A DNA stretch of 43,784 nucleotides from an uncultured Gammaproteobacteria bacterium (lineage in GTDB: Bacteria; Pseudomonadota; Gammaproteobacteria; Enterobacterales; Succinivibrionaceae), in contig OMZC01000045.1 of assembly GCA_900315395.1 (NCBI GenBank), positions 1 through 43,784 on the forward strand, in the 5' to 3' direction. The position numbers were made by a program, and so were the translations under genes. Under the pieces are notes generated by a model. It ran no database searches. It was not told the DNA's origin and saw nothing but the letters and a program-made list of their open reading frames with translations. Of this stretch, positions 1 through 7,784 are shown in pieces. Position 1 is the first letter of the stretch, and each line of letters starts with the position of its first letter.

Positions 1-77
1 ATATCACCTTAGGCTTTATAATCAAAAATCATATTTTAAAGAGCAAAGTCGGTGCAGGACCGCTTATATTTAACGTT

Positions 78-1094
78 TTAACTCAATTTTTGAAATGCAA
101 AAGTTGAGTTTTCTAATAAGTTCTTAGGAAGCTTCTTTTTCTTCAACCTATCGTTTACGAAATTTACAACATCAAATGGGCTTATTGAAGTTCCATCTGT
201 AAGCTCATAGCCACCAAAGTTTTCTACAATAAAATCCTTATGTTTACTTAAGCAGAAGCTCTCTAAAAGTTCATCTAAATCTGTAGGTGTAAAACCAAAA
301 CAAAAATCTGTCGACAATCGCCAATCTTCTACATTGCATCGGTCAGAATGACTTAACTGACTTGACATAATCTCATTGCCTACAGAATTAGTAGCACATA
401 CATATGACTGTCTTATTGAAGAGTTCTCGTCACGAAGACACCAAAGCAAACGCCCAATCAAGTATGAAATCTGATTTAGATAACAGTGATTTTTACCTTC
501 AAAGATTGGTATTTCATAATCATCAATAAAATGAAACACTGATCGCTCAAAATGAATATTAAGAAGACGAGAAAGCACTCTTACATATCTTTCAACTCCA
601 ATGGCATTATCAATATCCATAAGATAATCAGGATCTAAGTATCTCTTAAATTCTCGTTTGTCAGATTCTCTTAGTTTTGGACTGTCTAACAAATAAGCAA
701 ACTTTTTTGCGGATTCATAAATTGTATTTGCAAATTTTTCATAAGCTTCCTCATAAGTTCTTCCCTTCACATCTTTTAATGGCAGATAGATACAAGGGTA
801 CTGTCCCATAAACTTTTGACAAAATTCTTTGTCTTCAAGGATCTTGGTGCCAGCAAAGAGCTTTTGCTGTTTTTCTGTACTGCCAGGATTATTCACATCA
901 ACATCTAAAAATGCCCTCATCATAGTTAAAAAGGTGGTTTTACCAAAGCCCTTAGGTCTAGTAAGAACATTGCTATCCCAACAATTTTCTACGGCTTCTT
1001 TTATCAGCATAGTTTTATCCACAAAGTAACTGTTGCTCTCTCTTAGAACCACAAAATCATCACTTGTAGACATGAGTTTAGTTGAATCAAACAT
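78..1094 (-). CDS. Truncated AAA-ATPase-like protein lacking the nuclease end
   Basis: A 338-residue member of the AAA-ATPase-like family that is normally followed by a C-terminal PD-(D/E)XK nuclease domain. The N-terminus carries the family opening (a YFVDKT-like block near residue 25), a Walker A RPKGFGKTT around residue 47 and a Walker B-like FHFIDDYEIP around residue 188. It aligns along its length with the first part of the paralogue at 22324-24150, including the DKEFCQKFMGQ and FGGYE blocks, then stops where the paralogue continues for about 270 residues to a nuclease motif. AAGGA lies about 8 nt before the ATG. No nuclease remnant can be judged because only 77 bases remain downstream. 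Function unknown; it may be a decayed copy or an ATPase-only variant. Confidence 0.75.
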   Translation of the reverse strand: MFDSTKLMSTSDDFVVLRESNSYFVDKTMLIKEAVENCWDSNVLTRPKGFGKTTFLTMMRAFLDVDVNNPGSTEKQQKLFAGTKILEDKEFCQKFMGQYPCIYLPLKDVKGRTYEEAYEKFANTIYESAKKFAYLLDSPKLRESDKREFKRYLDPDYLMDIDNAIGVERYVRVLSRLLNIHFERSVFHFIDDYEIPIFEGKNHCYLNQISYLIGRLLWCLRDENSSIRQSYVCATNSVGNEIMSSQLSHSDRCNVEDWRLSTDFCFGFTPTDLDELLESFCLSKHKDFIVENFGGYELTDGTSISPFDVVNFVNDRLKKKKLPKNLLENSTFAFQKLS

Positions 1095-1564
1095 TGATTT
1101 TTCCTTAATTACATCATAAATTATGTATTACTCATACAGTATATATCAGATTAAAAGCAAAAAGCTAGAACTTTGTATAAATAAATGATCAAAAAGATCA
1201 TTTTGAGGCTTTTTAAAATTTGATCTGCTTATGCAATAAGGGCTTTTAGATGAGCGTATTAGGACTACAAAAATCTATCTTCAGATGGGACTTGTAAGGT
1301 TTGCCCTTGTTAAATTTGATCGTTTACAACAATAATTGAGATCAAATTTGAGGTTGCAGAAAAGTCGAAGTTATTGAGTTCTCTTAAAAGACAGCAAAAG
1401 CTTGATAGATAAGCTCAAATGTAAAGTAAGACGATTGTTACTTTTCTTTTTGATGATAGGGATCTTAAAACTTGCTGAGAGTAATACTCTTCACATCAAG
1501 ACTTGAAGATAGCTGTTTGAATTTTGATTTTGTGTTTTTGAGTTTTGAGTTTGAGTTGACTAGT
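1095..1564. other. Non-coding spacer with GATC-centred inverted repeats
   Basis: No convincing gene. It contains a hairpin AAATGATC/GATCATTT at 1183-1203 with a 5-nt loop, and three copies of AAATTTGATC (about 1215-1224, 1312-1321 and inverted at 1340-1349); the last two form a 10-bp dyad with an 18-nt loop. CTTATGCAATAAG at 1228-1240 recurs at 40296-40308. Role unknown. Confidence 0.5.
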
Positions 1565-1601
1565 TAAAAATAATGCAGAGATGAAAGTCCTCTGCATTAT
1601 T
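1565..1601 (-). terminator. Rho-independent terminator of argC
   Basis: A perfect 12-bp stem AATAATGCAGAG (1569-1580) / CTCTGCATTATT (1590-1601) with a 9-nt loop. Read on the minus strand it is followed directly by a T tract, 26 bases after the argC stop. Confidence 0.85.
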
Positions 1602-1626
1602 TAAGAGATTTTAAGGTTACTTTCTC

Positions 1627-2628
1627 TTAGATAAGACCTTGTGTCTCATCAAAGCCGTAATATAGATTTAGTACCTGTACAGCCTGAGCTGATGCACCCT
1701 TTAAAAGGTTATCAATGCATGAGCAAATAACAATGTAGTTATCTTTCATTGCATAGCCAATATCGCAGAATGGTAAGTACTGAACATCCTGTAACTTAGG
1801 CATACCCTTCTTTACTCTTACTAGTGGCTTATTGTCATAGTATGAATAAGCTTTAGCTACCTGCTCAGGAGTTACACCATCTTTTAACTTTGCATTGATG
1901 GTTGCATGAATACCACGCTTAAAGTCACCTAAATGAGGTGTAAAGATAACCTCTGTACCTAAGTGCTCAGCAATCTCTGGCTGATGACGGTGGGTAAATA
2001 CACCATAAGCGTTTAAGCTTACCTCACAGAAGGAGTTGGTAAGCTTTGCCTTACGTCCTGCACCTGATACACCTGATACAGCGTTAATTGATGGACGGTA
2101 ATTTAAGTCTAATAACCCGTTCTCAATTAAAGGCTTTAGAGCTAACTGTGAAGCTGTAGGATAGCAGCCTGGCAGTGAGATCATCTTGGTATTCTGAAGA
2201 GCTTTTACATCAACATACTCTGCTAAAGCATAAACAGCTTTCTTTAAAAGATCTTTGTGCTCATGAGCAAAGCCGTATGCCTTTTCAAAGACATCGGTAT
2301 TTGAAATTCTAAAAGCACCTGACAGGTCAAATACTGCAACACCAGCATCTACTAAAGTAGGAGCAATATCATGACTTACTTTATGATCAGTTGCTAAAAA
2401 TACAGCATCAGCAATATCAATGATGTCTTTAGCACCAGTTAATGGCTGTAGAACCTTATCACATACACCATTTAACTCGCCATAAAGCTCTGAAATCTTT
2501 TTACCCTTATCTAGTGAATTCTCTGATACAAATAGACCTGTAAGTTCTAACTTCTCATGTCTTGAAATAATTCTGCAAAGCTGTGCTCCAGCATAACCAC
2601 TAGCACCTACTACGGCTACCTTTACCAT
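1627..2628 (-). CDS. argC: N-acetyl-gamma-glutamyl-phosphate reductase
   Basis: ArgC catalyses the NADPH-dependent third step of ornithine/arginine synthesis, reducing N-acetylglutamyl-5-phosphate to the semialdehyde in the cytoplasm. The 333-residue length is normal. An N-terminal Rossmann motif GASGYAGAQ is at residues 8-16, and the catalytic cysteine lies in SLPGCYPTASQLAL near residue 154. The VSGVSGAGRKA and HLGDFKRGIHATI blocks also fit the family. GGAG sits 7 nt before the ATG. It stands alone here, with no argB or argJ neighbour, and has its own terminator. A clear ARG box is not visible upstream, although a half-site ATTCA is present near 2670. Confidence 0.95.
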   Translation of the reverse strand: MVKVAVVGASGYAGAQLCRIISRHEKLELTGLFVSENSLDKGKKISELYGELNGVCDKVLQPLTGAKDIIDIADAVFLATDHKVSHDIAPTLVDAGVAVFDLSGAFRISNTDVFEKAYGFAHEHKDLLKKAVYALAEYVDVKALQNTKMISLPGCYPTASQLALKPLIENGLLDLNYRPSINAVSGVSGAGRKAKLTNSFCEVSLNAYGVFTHRHQPEIAEHLGTEVIFTPHLGDFKRGIHATINAKLKDGVTPEQVAKAYSYYDNKPLVRVKKGMPKLQDVQYLPFCDIGYAMKDNYIVICSCIDNLLKGASAQAVQVLNLYYGFDETQGLI

Positions 2629-2929
2629 GTTTATCTCCGTTATTTATTAGAGCCTAAATTGAATTTTTACAACAACAATGGGACTAGTTTACCTTATGTA
2701 AAAAAAATGTAAGCAATTCTTGTGAAGACAATGGATTTGCACCATTTTTCACCAGCTACGGCTGGTATTAGGTCTGTCGCTTGAATTTAAGTGAAGGATT
2801 AAGATTTGGTTTTAGCTTGCTTTTGATTGAGGATTGGATAAAGAGTGCAAAGCACTCTTTATCTTTACGATAGGTTAAATTAAGAACCAATGTTGAGCTT
2901 TGTCAGGTTCTCCTGAGTACTTTGCCCTT
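2629..2929. other. argC-mepA intergenic region with a perfect hairpin
   Basis: About 300 non-coding bases. The main structure is GATAAAGAGTGC (2837-2848), loop AAA, GCACTCTTTATC (2852-2863), a perfect 12-bp hairpin downstream of mepA. No long T run follows on either strand, so it is a plausible but atypical terminator for mepA. Confidence 0.45.
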
Positions 2930-3760
2930 TTAGTATGAAGATGAGGCAAATAGTGCTCTACACTCTGCTGGCATAACTCTCTTCTTTTTAACCTGAGGTT
3001 TGCCCTTTTTTGCTGGCTTTTGAGCATATTTCTTTGGATAGAGCCATGAGTCTAATTCCTGACCGCAGCCATCTCCTTGTGGAGCTTTAGCCTGATTTAC
3101 ACACAAAGGACTGTCTAATGGGCAGGCAAGTCTTACATGCATATGACCTCTGTGTCCAAACCATGGACGCAGTTTTTGTAGCCAGCTCTTATCATGACCT
3201 TCATAGACCTGACATAAGGCTTTTTTAATACCAGGAGCTACAAATATTCTTTCAACACGGCTGTCAGCTGCAGCAAGATAAATTAAAGCTACACGTCTTT
3301 TATCAAAGTTTTTGGTTACTCTATTATGTGTATCCACAAGATATACATCCTGTGGATGAGAGAGCTCATAAAAGGATTTCTTTGGGGTTGCAAAGTCAAA
3401 GGAAATATCTACATCCAAACCTGATTGATGTGAACCATGACTTGAACCACCACCGAATGAGCCACCACGTCTTTTGGATAAGTCACCTATCAAAAGATCA
3501 GGTAAATTGTAGTGTTTGGCTCTTAGTACCAACTTTTGAATGTAATCGATAAGCTCTGGATGACCGTAGTTTCTGCCCTGTCCCCAGATCTGAACCTGAT
3601 AGTTGGTACCACTGTTCAGGGGTACTGCGCCTTTAATACAGCCGTTTGCGTATTCGCCGATAACCTCAGCTGAATTAGCTGTACTTACAATTGTGTTTGC
3701 ACCAAATAATAAAGCTGCCGTAAATGCAGCAGCTTTTAAAGAATTTAAGATCATTTTCAC
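2930..3760 (-). CDS. mepA: Penicillin-insensitive murein endopeptidase
   Basis: MepA (peptidase family M74, LAS metallopeptidase fold) cleaves D-Ala-meso-DAP cross-links of peptidoglycan in the periplasm. Residues 1-30 form a signal peptide with an AxA-type site (TANSAEV). Zinc-ligand motifs are visible: HQSGLDVDISF (HxxGxD) near residue 112 and GHRGHMHVRLACP (HxH) near residue 204. Several cysteines typical of the family are present. The frame starts at GTG (3760) with an in-frame ATG two codons later; neither has a convincing ribosome-binding site, and an 11-bp hairpin at 3769-3799 ends 8 nt before the GTG. The C-terminus carries a basic Lys-rich stretch near residues 247-262. Confidence 0.93.
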   Translation of the reverse strand: MKMILNSLKAAAFTAALLFGANTIVSTANSAEVIGEYANGCIKGAVPLNSGTNYQVQIWGQGRNYGHPELIDYIQKLVLRAKHYNLPDLLIGDLSKRRGGSFGGGSSHGSHQSGLDVDISFDFATPKKSFYELSHPQDVYLVDTHNRVTKNFDKRRVALIYLAAADSRVERIFVAPGIKKALCQVYEGHDKSWLQKLRPWFGHRGHMHVRLACPLDSPLCVNQAKAPQGDGCGQELDSWLYPKKYAQKPAKKGKPQVKKKRVMPAECRALFASSSY

Positions 3761-3768
3761 TATTACTA

Positions 3769-3799
3769 CTATGTAAGATACTCAGAAGATCTTACATAG
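3769..3799 (-). other. Hairpin immediately before the mepA start
   Basis: CTATGTAAGAT (3769-3779) and ATCTTACATAG (3789-3799) form a perfect 11-bp stem with a 9-nt loop between the upstream gene (stop at 3817) and mepA. No T tract follows on the minus strand, so it looks like a 5'-UTR element or weak terminator. Confidence 0.45.
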
Positions 3800-3816
3800 T
3801 TATACTCAAAACTGAT

Positions 3817-5466
3817 TTACTCAAAACTAAATAAACGCTTAAAGAAGCCAACTTTTGCAGCTGAGATGATCTCTACTTCAATTGAAATTCCCTGGAAGTT
3901 AAATTGGAATGGAGGGATCTCAATATTGTCATCCTGTAATGCAGCAAAAATCTTTTTGAGCTCATTATACAGTTTTAAAAGATATTCATAAGCACATCTT
4001 TCAAGTATTTTGCTAAGGCTTGTTCTTACCTCAATTAACTCACTTGAGTCGTTTGCTCTTACAGGGCGCACAATCTCGGCGATATTGCAGCCTGTAATAA
4101 ACTGTATCCACAGTTTTAAGGATGGAGTAAGCCACATATCTGAAAAGACGTTACGAGCATCGTTATAGAGTCTGTTTAAATTTCTCAGTACAAGATCTTT
4201 TGCAGCAGCTCTCTCTTTACCTCTGCCCTTTACCTCATAACGTCTGTAAATAGTACGTCCTGAAGCGTCACGAATTTCTTTATAGCAGTTCTTTAACTTA
4301 GTGTCAGGAGCATTATCTGTAAAGTACAGTTTCTGATCATCACCACGGTGAGAAGCATACTGCTTTTGCAGAGCATCAAAATCAAAATGCTCAAAACGAG
4401 CTGAGCCATTAGCATCAAAAGACTGTTTGATTAAAGATGCTAAAAGCTTTTGCTTTTGATCTCCTGATAAGAAAACATCTAGGTTTTCAATGATAAAGTT
4501 TGAGAAGTTCTCTAACTGAGCACTCTTTAATTTACGCAAGTCGCATCGGTCTAAGGCAATTTGTCTTGCGGTCTCTAATCTGTGATTGTAGATTGAGTAG
4601 TAAATCAGAACCCAAACTTGCATCTTGAAGTTTAAGACGTTTTTAAAGATGAAATCTGCCATCTCATTACGTCCTTCAAGATCCTCTGTACCCCTGTTCT
4701 TTTGACGATGGAAGACCCAGTCACAGGCATACATACTCATCTCAAACCAGTTGATTCTGTCTGCTAAAGTGCCACTGAAGAACTCTTTAATCTCGTCATC
4801 AGTCAGATCTTTAAAAGAGTTTACATCGCGCTCAAACCACTTTTCTTTGGTCTTAGGTAATGGCCAAATAAAGTTGAACTGCATGCCACCTGCGCCCATA
4901 GTACGTTTTGACTTAGGGTGCTTTGACATTTCCTCTAATAAGAACCATAAAGCTGCCATTTGATGCAGGCGCTTTAACAAAGGTGTGTAATTGGTGTTTT
5001 CCTTATCATCTGGCAACATACCAATGAAGTCACACATCTTTGAAAGAGTGGTACATAATAGAGCTTTTTCATTATCGGCAAACAGATCATTCCAAAGCTG
5101 AACTATGGATACTACCTCTGAACTTTTTTCTAATAGTGAATAGAAAGGTTCTACAGTACTATCAAAACAGACCACTGATTTACCTTTTAAGTAATCAGCT
5201 TCAATCATGTCATCGATAGTTGGAAGATCACTGTTGTTCTCAATGAAATCTTTTGAGATATGCATCTCAACAGATGCATTAGACCAGCGTACTCGATTAG
5301 GAGTAGTTGCTGGTTTTAAAAATGAATGTACATATACCTCTGGTCTATCTTTTTTTAAGCTAGACCAGCTGAGAATGCCATATTCAAGGCATAAGCCCAT
5401 CTCACCTTCATTTGGGGTGTATGCATCCACAAAGAAGACTGCTTGGGGTTTAGATCTTTGAGCCAT
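3817..5466 (-). CDS. Protein with degenerate DnaQ-like exonuclease N-terminus
   Basis: A 549-residue soluble protein I cannot assign to a named family. Residues 10-180 follow the DnaQ/RNase T pattern: an FFVDAY strand, a YVHSFLKP strand, NASVEMHISKDFI resembling the family's 'A..vHgIt' block, VVCFDSTVEPFYSLL resembling 'lVaHNa.FD..fL', and LKRLHQMAALWFLLEEM resembling the 'HxAxxDAxxT' helix. The DEDD acids are largely replaced: DxE is D14-A-Y16, the motif II Asp aligns with E106, and the Asp after H168 is a Leu. Residues 200-549 are helical and charged with no recognised motif. It follows the DolP-like gene by 12 bases, so the two are probably co-transcribed; its own ribosome-binding site is weak. 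Fold assignment is inference. Confidence 0.7.
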   Translation of the reverse strand: MAQRSKPQAVFFVDAYTPNEGEMGLCLEYGILSWSSLKKDRPEVYVHSFLKPATTPNRVRWSNASVEMHISKDFIENNSDLPTIDDMIEADYLKGKSVVCFDSTVEPFYSLLEKSSEVVSIVQLWNDLFADNEKALLCTTLSKMCDFIGMLPDDKENTNYTPLLKRLHQMAALWFLLEEMSKHPKSKRTMGAGGMQFNFIWPLPKTKEKWFERDVNSFKDLTDDEIKEFFSGTLADRINWFEMSMYACDWVFHRQKNRGTEDLEGRNEMADFIFKNVLNFKMQVWVLIYYSIYNHRLETARQIALDRCDLRKLKSAQLENFSNFIIENLDVFLSGDQKQKLLASLIKQSFDANGSARFEHFDFDALQKQYASHRGDDQKLYFTDNAPDTKLKNCYKEIRDASGRTIYRRYEVKGRGKERAAAKDLVLRNLNRLYNDARNVFSDMWLTPSLKLWIQFITGCNIAEIVRPVRANDSSELIEVRTSLSKILERCAYEYLLKLYNELKKIFAALQDDNIEIPPFQFNFQGISIEVEIISAAKVGFFKRLFSFE

Positions 5467-5478
5467 ATTATTTTCTGA

Positions 5479-6288
5479 TTAGAAACTTTGAGCTGGAGCA
5501 CTTGGAGCTAACAAGTCAGTGTCATCTTCAAGTACAGCACCACCATTGTCAACATCAGACTGAACTTCATTAGCCATTGATGATGAGCTTCTAGTAGTTG
5601 TAGCTGGTGTTACAGTTAATGATTCTGATGAATTATCTGATACTACAGGAGCACCATCTGATGAGTTAGGTGTACCTGAGGCATCCATATAGTCAAAGAT
5701 TGGGTGGATCTTCTTGATACCGCCAACTTTTCTGGTCTGGTTGATAGCTCTCTGACCTTCGTCACGAGTGATGTAGCCTAATAAGTAAACTACGCTATCT
5801 TCGGTATATACCTTAAATCTACCTGAGCTAATCTTTGAACCGAATAAAAGAGCACTCTTAACTTTTGAAGTGATGAAAGCATCATGAGCAATCACACTAG
5901 TCTTAATAGGATCTTTGTTAGATACGCAGTTGAAAATTCTCTTTACGTTAGGAACTTTCTTAATGTAGCCTAAAGCCCAGTTCATGTACTCTGTATCACG
6001 AGTCTGACCTACTAACAGCACATTACCATTTACTGATACACAGTCAACTCTAAAGACTTTTGAATCTGATCTCATGCGATCATTCTTTAAAATTCTGCCT
6101 ACCTGGTTTTCGATCTTCTGATCATCAACCTGTACATCAACAGTACGGCTGTCAGAACCGATAACAGCACCAGCACCTGCTGCAGTTGCACCTACTAAAG
6201 CAGTGATACAGCCGTTGCAAACTAACATTGAAGAAGCTGATACAGCTAAAACTAGAGTTAATCTCTTAAAATCTGATACAAAAGACAT
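5479..6288 (-). CDS. dolP: DolP-like outer-membrane BON-domain lipoprotein
   Basis: Similar to E. coli DolP (formerly YraP), an outer-membrane lipoprotein with two BON domains that supports envelope integrity. The leader ends in a loose lipobox LVCNGC, predicting lipidation at C27; the following Gly/Ala-rich stretch and SDSRTVDVQVDD match the family. BON1 spans roughly residues 55-125 (NVLLVGQTRD) and BON2 about 130-200 (VVYLLGYITRDEGQRAI, VGGIKKI). Beyond BON2 is a tail of about 65 residues rich in Ser, Thr and Asp that E. coli DolP lacks. At 269 residues it is longer than the usual 190 or so. GGAG is 8 nt before the ATG. It is the first gene of a pair with the unknown gene at 3817-5466. Confidence 0.85.
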   Translation of the reverse strand: MSFVSDFKRLTLVLAVSASSMLVCNGCITALVGATAAGAGAVIGSDSRTVDVQVDDQKIENQVGRILKNDRMRSDSKVFRVDCVSVNGNVLLVGQTRDTEYMNWALGYIKKVPNVKRIFNCVSNKDPIKTSVIAHDAFITSKVKSALLFGSKISSGRFKVYTEDSVVYLLGYITRDEGQRAINQTRKVGGIKKIHPIFDYMDASGTPNSSDGAPVVSDNSSESLTVTPATTTRSSSSMANEVQSDVDNGGAVLEDDTDLLAPSAPAQSF

Positions 6289-6611
6289 CCTTTGTTCTCC
6301 ACTCTCAACAAAATTAAATTATGTCGATGCTTTCATAGTTATATTTTTATTATATAAGTGGATTATTGTAGCAAAAAAATGCTGTGTGTTCAGAATGTTA
6401 AACAATAAAGTGTAAGTCAGTTTTAAAAAATATGAACTTAAGCATTATAAAGCCAAAGCTGAATACATGGATAACGTTTTAAGACCATAGCGTTGAAGAC
6501 AGTATTAGACAAAAGCTCTGTTAGTAAAGATATAAGGAATTGATGATTGGAAGTTGTTTAACTTGTGAAGTGAGGTTGACTTAATACCTCAGAAAAAAAT
6601 TGAATACCCCA

Positions 6612-6651
6612 GAAAGAAAAATCCCCTGAATACAAAAAATCATTCAGGGGA
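6612..6651 (-). terminator. Strong minus-strand terminator without an obvious gene
   Basis: A 10-bp GC-containing stem (6622-6631 / 6642-6651), 10-nt loop, followed on the minus strand by TTTTTCTTT. The plus-strand side has no T tract, so it acts on minus-strand transcription. Confidence 0.7.
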
Positions 6652-6676
6652 CAACAATCAAACAAACATAAGGAGT
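6612..6676 (-). ncRNA. Candidate small RNA with CUCC/GU-rich 5' part and terminator
   Basis: Read on the minus strand, an extended -10 (TGATATAGT, plus-strand 6683-6691) would start a transcript near 6676. Its 5' end reads ACUCCUUAUGUUUGUUUG, a GU-rich single-stranded segment complementary to Shine-Dalgarno-type sequence. It then runs into a 10-bp hairpin (TCCCCTGAAT 6622-6631 / ATTCAGGGGA 6642-6651) followed by TTTTTCTTT. That layout, about 62 nt, is typical of Hfq-dependent small RNAs. No good -35 is seen and no annotated minus-strand gene lies upstream to use the terminator. Inference only. Confidence 0.35.
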
Positions 6677-6679
6677 ACG

Positions 6680-6860
6680 TGAACTATATCACATTTTTTT
6701 CATTTGTGATCACTTTCTCAAAAAATATTTTTTAAGAATTTTTATGAATTCTTAAAAATCAATGAGTTAGTAAAAAATTATTTTTTAAAATTTTTTATCA
6801 CATAGTTCAGTTTTTGAGTTTTTAGTAAAAAACACCTCGTTTTTTACTAAAAATGAGGTT
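6680..6860. repeat. Cluster of AT-rich inverted repeats
   Basis: TGAACTAT (6680-6687) and ATAGTTCA (6802-6809) bracket the cluster. Inside are ATCACA/TGTGAT (6688-6710) and TTTTTAAGAATT/AATTCTTAAAAA (6729-6758, 12 bp). Just outside is TTTTTAGTAAAAAAC (6819-6833) with GTTTTTTACTAAAAA (6839-6853), a perfect 15-bp stem with a 5-nt loop. The loop ACCTC can instead pair with GAGGT at 6855-6859, giving an alternative hairpin. Function unknown. Confidence 0.6.
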
Positions 6861-7293
6861 CATTTTTAGAAATTCGATCTTTTAAGCTAATTTACAGGTG
6901 CAATTTTAATTTGTCTTATTGATTTATAAGTATTAGTTACTCCGCATTTTAGATGTCAGTTTACATTAGTAGATAGACATGGTTAATTTAGTTGATATAT
7001 TTTTGTTACCAAGTTATAAAAAATCTGTTCAATTAAATGTATGGTCTTTTCAAAGATAGTTACGTTTTAAGTATCTAGCGATTTTGAATGATTTGAGATT
7101 TTGATTTGCTTTGAGTTTTGAACAGTTGCTTCAGGACACGTTCATAGTTGAAGATCCTGCCTTTTATAAGATACCTCTTAACAAAGCCGATATTTATCCT
7201 ATTCATGCAGATTTATTTTTGTTTTTCAGGACCTATTGCAGATGAAGTAAGTTGAAATACCTGAAAAAAGTTTGAAAAAGATCTGAAAAAAAA

Positions 7294-7322
7294 TTGACAT
7301 CAGCTCAGTCAATTCTTATAAT
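7294..7322 (+). promoter_or_regulatory. Consensus sigma-70 promoter of tRNA-Pro
   Basis: TTGACA (7294-7299), a 17-bp spacer, and TATAAT (7317-7322): both hexamers are perfect. The predicted start lies about 4 bases before the mature tRNA 5' end. Confidence 0.9.
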
Positions 7323-7332
7323 GCTTTCCGTT

Positions 7333-7409
<77 letters not shown>

Positions 7410-7507
7410 TCTAAATCTCTCCCCTTTTTAATTCCTGATTAAATCAAAAATAAAGAGTAAAGAAAGGCTTTTTGGCTTTACCTTTTCTATTCTTATGATC
7501 TATTTTG

Positions 7508-7575
7508 AGTTCTTACACGAGACTTAAGTCTGAATGTAGTTCTTACACGATGTTCTGATGTTAGTTCTTACACAA
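7508..7575. repeat. Three direct copies of AGTTCTTACACGA
   Basis: AGTTCTTACACGA occurs at 7508-7520 and 7538-7550, with AGTTCTTACACAA at 7563-7575. Start-to-start spacings are 30 and 25 bp. It lies about 100 bp downstream of tRNA-Pro. Repeated short motifs of this type occur at the ends of some insertion sequences, but no transposase is present. Confidence 0.7.
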
Positions 7576-7618
7576 TTTCTTGTTTTCTCAATTAGTTTCT
7601 TTTCAAAAATCTACTAAC

Positions 7619-7658
7619 AAATTCACTTCGAATGCTCAAATTCACTTGAATGCTCAAA
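7619..7658. repeat. Tandem duplication of about 20 bp
   Basis: AAATTCACTTCGAATGCTC (from 7619) and AAATTCACTTGAATGCTC (from 7638) are adjacent copies differing by one indel, both followed by AAA. No function apparent. Confidence 0.7.
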
Positions 7659-7749
7659 GATCAGGCTAGCAGTCTGCTTGTCTTATCGCCTTATTTATTG
7701 TCAAATCAGTTATACAGATTAGCTATAACGAGGTATAAATAATTAGTAT

Positions 7750-7778
7750 TTTACATATACCTAAAGCGTCTATATACT
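7750..7778 (+). promoter_or_regulatory. Sigma-70 promoter of the candidate small RNA
   Basis: TTTACA (7750-7755), 17-bp spacer, TATACT (7773-7778). Each hexamer differs from consensus at one position. The predicted start is A7785. Confidence 0.7.
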
Positions 7779-7784
7779 TTCTAT

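Larger units (their letters stand above)
6289..7293. other. 1 kb protein-free region rich in inverted repeats
   Basis: No gene-like frame on either strand. Structures between 6612 and 6860 are listed separately. From 6861 to 7293 the sequence is AT-rich with no strong hairpin or repeat that I can see. Confidence 0.6.

Noticed and set aside
2664-2682. ARG box upstream of argC.
   Set aside because: Only one half-site (ATTCA) matches; the other half does not fit the consensus.
6679-6735. An 18-codon Phe-rich frame starting GTG after TAAGGAG, resembling a pheL-type leader peptide.
   Set aside because: Only 3 nt separate the Shine-Dalgarno match from the GTG, and no plus-strand biosynthetic gene follows; the next plus-strand gene is tRNA-Pro.
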